Part shown: piece after piece, positions 60,101 to 64,000 of the stretch
How the letters are laid out: every line of letters begins with the position of its first letter
Numbering within the stretch: the first letter of the stretch is position 1
NCBI GenBank assembly: GCA_965248715.1
Contig: CBDFKB010000008.1
Coordinates: forward strand, 682,001 to 746,000
Origin: CBDFKB01 sp965248715
GTDB taxonomy: Bacteria > Pseudomonadota > Alphaproteobacteria > Rhizobiales > Rhizobiaceae
Direction of reading: 5' to 3'
Length of the DNA stretch: 64,000 bases
Made by a program: the position numbers and the translations under genes
The notes under the pieces: generated by a model
Database searches by the model: none
Told to the model about the DNA's origin: nothing
The model's input: the letters and a program-made list of their open reading frames with translations, nothing else

Positions 60101-60748
60101 TCCGGCTGGTACCAGCTGGTTGTGCTGATTGAACGCGTTTAGCAATTCGCTTTGGGTGATGTCATAGGATTCAAGCTTTTGCAGGTCGAGCAGAACCTCA
60201 AGCATTTCTTCGCGATTGCCGGAAAGATTGGCTTCGCGGACCGTGGAAATCCCCTCGATTTGATCCTTCAAACGCCGGGCGTGGCTGTAAAGTGTCCGCT
60301 CGGACACTTGGCCGGAAAGGGTAACGATTACTGTTGGTTGCAGCGCAAAGTTGGTCTCGTAGATTGTCGGCTCGTCGGCATCGGCGGGCATTTCCGCCTG
60401 CGCCTGGTTGACCTTGTCGCGAATATCGGCCAGCACTTTGTCCTTGTCGGTGCCCATGTTGAATTCCAGCACCACGCCGGCATGGCCCTCGGAAGCGATT
60501 GCGGTCAGTTCTTTTAGTCCATTAAGGCCGCGCAATTCGGTCTCAAGCGGTTTGATCAACAGCCGTTCCGCATCCTTGGGCGACACGCCCTGTTGCGGCA
60601 CCGAAATATAGTAGACCGGAACATCGATATCCGGTTCCGCTTCCTTTGGAATGGTCAAATAGGCAGCGATGCCGGCCACCAACATCACCACCATCAATGT
60701 CAAAACGGTTTTCGGGCGCCCTAATATCGCGCCAAGTGCGGAAGTCAA
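57194..60748 (-). CDS. RND efflux permease
   Basis: 1184 residues, longer than the usual 1020-1060. Typical starts: VLTLMVVMLVAGIAAYLTIP, EAEPDIDVPVYYISVPQQGV. TM4 has VGMLVDGAIVVTEYADRKM; the first Asp of the proton relay is kept but the second (DD in drug pumps) is Gly, as in metal-type RND pumps. Between TM6 and TM7 an added segment (FCGKRPRILVTATVMALVAA to about RRRAARETKDDG) carries two extra hydrophobic stretches. The C-terminus is Lys/Pro-rich. The start overlaps the stop of the adaptor gene by 4 bases. Confidence 0.92.
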   Translation of the reverse strand: MTSALGAILGRPKTVLTLMVVMLVAGIAAYLTIPKEAEPDIDVPVYYISVPQQGVSPKDAERLLIKPLETELRGLNGLKELTAIASEGHAGVVLEFNMGTDKDKVLADIRDKVNQAQAEMPADADEPTIYETNFALQPTVIVTLSGQVSERTLYSHARRLKDQIEGISTVREANLSGNREEMLEVLLDLQKLESYDITQSELLNAFNQHNQLVPAGFLDDGNARFNLKVPGLVETAFDVYSIPIKQSGEGVVTLGDVAEIRRTFKDASSYTRVNGEPAIAIEVVKRIGTNIVENNKQVREIVAEYTKEWPSTIKINFLIDRSNFIFEVLGSLQSAILTAIVLVMIIVVGSLGLRSGLLVGLAIPTSFMIGFLILAALGMTINMMVMFGMVLTVGMLVDGAIVVTEYADRKMAEGMATKEAYGRAARLMFWPVVSSTATTLAAFLPLLLWPGVSGEFMSYLPVMVIIVLSASLLTALIFIPVTGVLFGQIAAFCGKRPRILVTATVMALVAAASNFALFVTLATEERIAAAALITLLAGIVTWQLASYAIRRRAARETKDDGVAQMFSSERALDISKVPGLTGDYLAFLRLMTANLFGNIIVMVAVVAMTIGTFMAFATNNNGVEFFVDEEPDVATVFVSARGNLSATDIRDIASEVEAEVLKVAGIENVVMTASAPGGSGGNIIQLGGAQDKPGDVIATMQIELSDYCCRRVAVELFEEIRVRTANIAGIRVEVRKIEGGPPTGKDVRLEIKSNDYDQLLDTIDEVRDFFDTVEHLQDLEDGRPLPGIEWELIVDREEAGRYNAGIGSVGAMIQLITNGVLIGQYRPDDSEDEVEARVRLPRQQRSLDGLQQLRLRTANGQVPIANFVDMQARPKVSSIIRRDGYYAMDIKANLTDEAKASGLTPNEKVTEIQAWLDANEWPTNLQFSFRGADEEQNEAGAFLAKAAAGALFLMFIILVTQFNSFYQTVLTLSTVVLAIVGVLIGMMLTGQKFSIIMTGTGVVALAGIVVNNAIVLIDTYNRLRSEGVDVHEAVLKTAAQRLRPIMLTTVTTIFGLIPMALSINVDFINQIVRLGSITAIWWVQLSTAVISGLAFSTMLTLIMIPVMLTVPANLATAGVASVRGARWTGAKFSLRRKPKPASPVDAPVLQPVLATDLAAGTATPSKKIKKKPGGKTPSFKDAAE

Positions 60749-61854
60749 TTTCGAACCTCCGCCTTGGTAAGAATTTCGAGCACCGCCTCAACCTGGACGC
60801 CAGCCGCAACATATTCCTGGCCAAGCGAAATCACCCGGTCGCCGGCATCAAGCCCTGTTACCCAAAAGCCGCGATTGGTCTGGGCGACGATGCGCACCGG
60901 CCGAAATTGCACCGTATCGGTTTCGTCGACGGTTCTAACCCCAATGGCGCCGGAATCGGCCAGGGTCAGCCAGGCCGGTGAAATCTTGTAGGCTTCTTGC
61001 GGTTCCAGGCGGATATTCGCGGTTGCGGTGATGCCCGCGCGCACCGCGCCATCGCGGTTCGACACTTCGATTTCGACCAGGAAAGTACGGGTTTTGGCAT
61101 CCGCCGAGGGCGCGATATAGCGAATCGCACCGGTGTGCATGTCGCCGGTCACCAGTTCGACTTGCGCACTCATGCCGACCGCGACTTCACCGATATCGCG
61201 TTCGGATACCTGGCCGACGAACAGGATCGGATCGAGGTTGACCAGGGTTACGCAAGTGTCGCCGGCCTGCAACATGGAGCCAACTTCAGCGATCGGGTCT
61301 TGCACCACGCCCCGGGCATTGGCACGAATTTCGGTGCGGGACAGTTCCCATTTGGCGCTCGCCAGCGCGGATTTCGCGCTAATGAGGGCGTACTTCATTG
61401 CGCTCAGTTTGGTCTTTGAGGTAAAGCCTTTTTCCACCAGGGTGGAGTTGGCTTCGTAATCAAGTTCGGCTTGCGCCACTTGTGCTTGGGCGCGGGCAAC
61501 CCTTTCCTGCCTGACACCGTGTTCAATTGCGCACACCAGATCACCGGGTACAACCCGATCGCCTTTGTTGACCAATCTACGTTGCAAAATACCCGCGGTT
61601 TCAGAGCGGATCGCGATCACCGCGTCGGCTTCGGTACGGCCGCGCACCGTGACCGATTTCTCGCGGTTTTGTGGCATTAGCGGCACATAGCGTACCTTGA
61701 ATAATTGTGAGGAGCGCGCGGCTTCGCGCTCGGCAATCGGCTTGCTTTGCGAGTCTTTCGATTGGCCGCCAGCGACAAATTCAGCGTTCTTCATCCATCC
61801 GGCGATGCCGACAAGGATTAAAATTGCGATGATGTAGGAACCTCGAATGCGCAT
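60745..61854 (-). CDS. RND periplasmic adaptor
   Basis: 369 residues from ATG 61854 (MRIRGSYIIAILILVGIAGW, anchor). Lipoyl half-motif GILQRRLVNKGDRVVPGDLV, hairpin (ARAQAQVAQAELDYEANSTL), barrel EVGSMLQAGDTCVTLVNLDP and IGEVAVGMSAQVELVTGDMH. It links the RND pump to an outer membrane channel, not encoded here. The ORF upstream of 61854 overlaps the PadR gene and lacks a ribosome site. Confidence 0.92.
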   Translation of the reverse strand: MRIRGSYIIAILILVGIAGWMKNAEFVAGGQSKDSQSKPIAEREAARSSQLFKVRYVPLMPQNREKSVTVRGRTEADAVIAIRSETAGILQRRLVNKGDRVVPGDLVCAIEHGVRQERVARAQAQVAQAELDYEANSTLVEKGFTSKTKLSAMKYALISAKSALASAKWELSRTEIRANARGVVQDPIAEVGSMLQAGDTCVTLVNLDPILFVGQVSERDIGEVAVGMSAQVELVTGDMHTGAIRYIAPSADAKTRTFLVEIEVSNRDGAVRAGITATANIRLEPQEAYKISPAWLTLADSGAIGVRTVDETDTVQFRPVRIVAQTNRGFWVTGLDAGDRVISLGQEYVAAGVQVEAVLEILTKAEVRN

Positions 61855-61888
61855 ATTCAGTGTTTTCCTGCTGGGTTCACGTAGCTGT

Positions 61889-62440
61889 TTATTCCGCTGC
61901 TTGTTTGACGAGGGCTTGTCCGCCTTCGGCGAGGGCGAGTAATTCATCCTCGTTGTCAGTCAGAAATTCGAGGCTGGCCTGTTTAATTGCCTTACCGTAA
62001 CGCGCGACCAAGTGGATCCCGGGATGGCTGCAATTGTCCAAAGCTTCATGGATCGTTGCCAATTCGGCGTGAATGTCGTCCTTGCGTGCGGCTATTGCTA
62101 AGGCGAGGTTTTCGCGACCGCTGATCTCCGCGCACATCGCCATCAACAAGAATTCCGATTTGAATTTGTCCCGTTGTGGCGGCTGCGCCAGGGCATAGGC
62201 AAAATCTCGGTGCCCGCGCGCGGTGATCGAGTAAACCTTGCGGTCAGGTTTGCCGTCCTGGGCCACAAAGCGGCAGGTCACCAAACCGTCGATCTCCATC
62301 TTGGCCAACGTCGGATAGATCGAGCCATAGCTGACATCGACGAAATAGCTAAACCGGCCTTCGCTCGACATTTTTTTGATTTCGTATCCGGTGGCGTCGC
62401 CGAAATTTAGGATCGCCAGGCACAAGGTGCGTACATTCAT
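61889..62440 (-). CDS. PadR-family repressor
   Basis: 183 residues from ATG 62440 (MNVRTLCLAILNFGDATGYE). Winged HTH: FVDVSYGSIYPTLAKMEIDG, then DRKVYSITARGHRDFAYALA. The C-terminal helical dimerisation part follows. PadR proteins repress multidrug efflux genes; it is the first gene of the operon with the adaptor and RND pump, so it likely represses all three. Confidence 0.93.
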   Translation of the reverse strand: MNVRTLCLAILNFGDATGYEIKKMSSEGRFSYFVDVSYGSIYPTLAKMEIDGLVTCRFVAQDGKPDRKVYSITARGHRDFAYALAQPPQRDKFKSEFLLMAMCAEISGRENLALAIAARKDDIHAELATIHEALDNCSHPGIHLVARYGKAIKQASLEFLTDNEDELLALAEGGQALVKQAAE

Positions 62441-62649
62441 GTGCTTTTCTTTCTCACGGTGCTGCCGAATGAACGGTTCGCCGGTCGCGCAAGGCGGTTG
62501 ATTTGCAACTTCATATGCTAGTTCGATATATATCATTCAAGAATATGGCAAAAAAATATTTGTATCGTTCCTTCCGTGGCCACGCCTACCGCCTCGGCCA
62601 AGGCTTCCAGCCGATCGCCAGCCCATTCATATGGTTAATGAAATTTATT

Positions 62650-63372
62650 TCAAGCGCGCCAGCTTGCCGAGGCGAACTGGTAAATTTCGCCATTGTGATC
62701 GCGTACTTCAGTGATGATTTTTGCAATCTGCGCTGCCACTTGCGACGGATCAACCAACGTTTTGGGGTCTTCGCCCGGCATTGCCTCGGCCCGCATACGG
62801 GTGCGCATAATGCCGGGGTCGATCAGGCCAACCCGCACGTTGGTCTTGGTACATTCGGCGGCGTAAGTGCGCGCTAGCGCCTCCAGCGCTGATTTGGTCA
62901 TCGAATAAGTGCCCCAGAACGGCCGGCAGAGTTCGGCGGCAGCCGAAGTCACAAACAACGCCGCAGCCGTATCGGATGCACGCAGCAGCGGGTCAAATGA
63001 CCGCACCAGGCGCCAATTGGCGGTAACGTTGACCGCAAGCACCCGTTCGAACATTTTCGGTTCGATGTGGCCAAGCGGGCTCAAGGTGCCGAGCATCGCC
63101 CCATTGGCCAGTAAGATGTCGAGTTTGCCCCAGCGCTCGTCGATCGCTGCCCCGAGCCGGTCGATGGCATCGAAATCGGCCAGATCGACCGGCACCAGGG
63201 TCGCACTTGCGCCTTTGGCCTTGATGGCATCGTCAAGCTCTTCCAGGCCGCCGACAGTGCGCGCGAGGGCTATTACATGGGCGCCCTCGCCGGCAAGCTT
63301 CAACGCACATTCGCGGCCAAGGCCGCGTGATGCGCCGGTAACCAGGGCGATGCAGTTTTCTAATCGGCTCAT
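62650..63372 (-). CDS. SDR-family NAD(P)-dependent oxidoreductase
   Basis: 240 residues. Cofactor motif LVTGASRGLGRECALKLAG, DLADFDAIDRLGAAID, NGAM (NNAG variant) and the active site YSMTKSALEALARTYAAEC (YxxxK), with Ser in FVTSAAAELCRP. Substrate unknown. It lies 21 bases upstream of purF on the other side, same direction, so might be co-transcribed with it. Confidence 0.92.
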   Translation of the reverse strand: MSRLENCIALVTGASRGLGRECALKLAGEGAHVIALARTVGGLEELDDAIKAKGASATLVPVDLADFDAIDRLGAAIDERWGKLDILLANGAMLGTLSPLGHIEPKMFERVLAVNVTANWRLVRSFDPLLRASDTAAALFVTSAAAELCRPFWGTYSMTKSALEALARTYAAECTKTNVRVGLIDPGIMRTRMRAEAMPGEDPKTLVDPSQVAAQIAKIITEVRDHNGEIYQFASASWRA

Positions 63373-63393
63373 CGGCTCCAGATCGGGTAGGGG

Positions 63394-64000
63394 TTAGCCG
63401 TTGGCTTGCGCGAGCAGCGATAATTGGCGCACATTTTGGTGTTCTTCCAGGTCAGTCAAAGTGGTCGGATAATCATTGGTGAAACAGGCATCGCAAAATT
63501 GCGGGCATTCATTGTTGCGTGCCGGCTCGTTGGCGGCACGATACAGCCCGTCGATTGACACGAAACCGATGCTGTCAACTTTTAGGAATTCGGCCATTTC
63601 GCTGACCTGCATGCGCGAGGCGAGCAATTTCTTGCGTTCCGGCGTGTCGACCCCGTAATAACACGGACCAATGGTCGGCGGACTGGCGATGCGCATGTGC
63701 ACCTCCAAGGCGCCGGCGTCTCGCACCATCTGGACGATTTTTTGCGAGGTGGTGCCGCGCACGATCGAATCGTCGACCAAAACCACCCGTTTGCCTTTGA
63801 GTATTGCACGGCTGGCATTGTGCTTGAGTTTGACACCCATGTGGCGGATCTCATCGGTCGGCTGGATGAAGGTGCGCCCAACATAATGGTTGCGGATAAT
63901 TCCGATTTCGAACGGTATGCCGGCTTGTTGAGCATAGCCGACCGCAGCCGGGTTTCCCGAATCGGGCACCGGTACCACGATATCGGCGTCGGTCGGCTGT
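63394..64000 (-). CDS. purF: Amidophosphoribosyltransferase PurF, C-terminal part (5' end outside window)
   Basis: The frame continues past the window edge. It covers the phosphoribosyltransferase domain: DADIVVPVPDSGNPAAVGYA, GKRVVLVDDSIVRGTTSQKI (PRPP motif) and RIASPPTIGPCYYGVDTP, then the C-terminal FCDACFTNDYPTTL tail. It makes phosphoribosylamine, the first step in purine synthesis. The glutaminase domain is outside the window. Confidence 0.95.
   Translation of the reverse strand, partial: QPTDADIVVPVPDSGNPAAVGYAQQAGIPFEIGIIRNHYVGRTFIQPTDEIRHMGVKLKHNASRAILKGKRVVLVDDSIVRGTTSQKIVQMVRDAGALEVHMRIASPPTIGPCYYGVDTPERKKLLASRMQVSEMAEFLKVDSIGFVSIDGLYRAANEPARNNECPQFCDACFTNDYPTTLTDLEEHQNVRQLSLLAQANG

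Overview
The window looks like an alphaproteobacterial (probably Hyphomicrobiales-like) genome. The main reasons are the SAM-II riboswitch ahead of metA, short dispersed palindromes of the rhizobial kind, and the relatives of most proteins. No 16S rRNA or complete tRNA gene is present, so genus cannot be given. Two very different halves meet at about 37.7-38.6 kb.

Bases 1 to about 38 kb are a mobile, plasmid- or ICE-like accessory region. The left end holds the 3' end of an ArdA antirestriction gene, a large ParB-like protein, a DUF3768 gene broken by palindromic elements, a ParE/RelE-type toxin-antitoxin pair, a serine resolvase, several XRE regulators and a GNAT enzyme. A 5' fragment of a group II intron lies at 10.79 kb. 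A two-gene cassette follows: a tandem methyltransferase and a DUF3604/PHP-like protein. Next comes a graveyard of insertion sequences (14.77-22.71 kb): an IS481-type element split by an IS5-type element, a second, decayed IS5-type element, and an IS4-type element split by a small MITE. A tandem GNAT protein and a LysR regulator are embedded there.

The most unusual block is 22.7-31.9 kb. A degenerate ribokinase-like/AAA+ protein diverges from a ParA-like ATPase with a KGGVGRT deviant Walker A, followed by two asparaginase/GatD-like enzymes and a complete GatA-type amidase. It is bounded by an IS4-type and an IS3-type element and sits next to the mobilization operon (TraA-like relaxase-helicase, MobC, large serine recombinase fragment). 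I cannot match it to a described system; it is the best candidate for something new.

At least four MITE copies (three of one family, one of another) carry IS5-like termini and 4-bp A-N-N-T target duplications. Their ends resemble those of the two IS5 elements in the window, which suggests mobilization by such transposases.

From about 38.6 kb to the end the sequence is GC-richer and chromosomal in character. It carries a complete type I secretion system (TolC-like protein diverging from PrtD-type ABC and HlyD-type adaptor), a flavin monooxygenase/flavin reductase neighbourhood with an internally deleted aldehyde dehydrogenase pseudogene, a RecD-like helicase, a Fic protein, an M23 peptidase gene inserted at the duplicated 3' end of a CoxE/VWA gene, Phd-Doc, metA with its promoter, SAM-II aptamer and attenuator, msrB, a MoxR ATPase, ArsR plus an ATM1-type ABC exporter, a PadR-RND efflux operon, an SDR, and the 3' end of purF running off the window.
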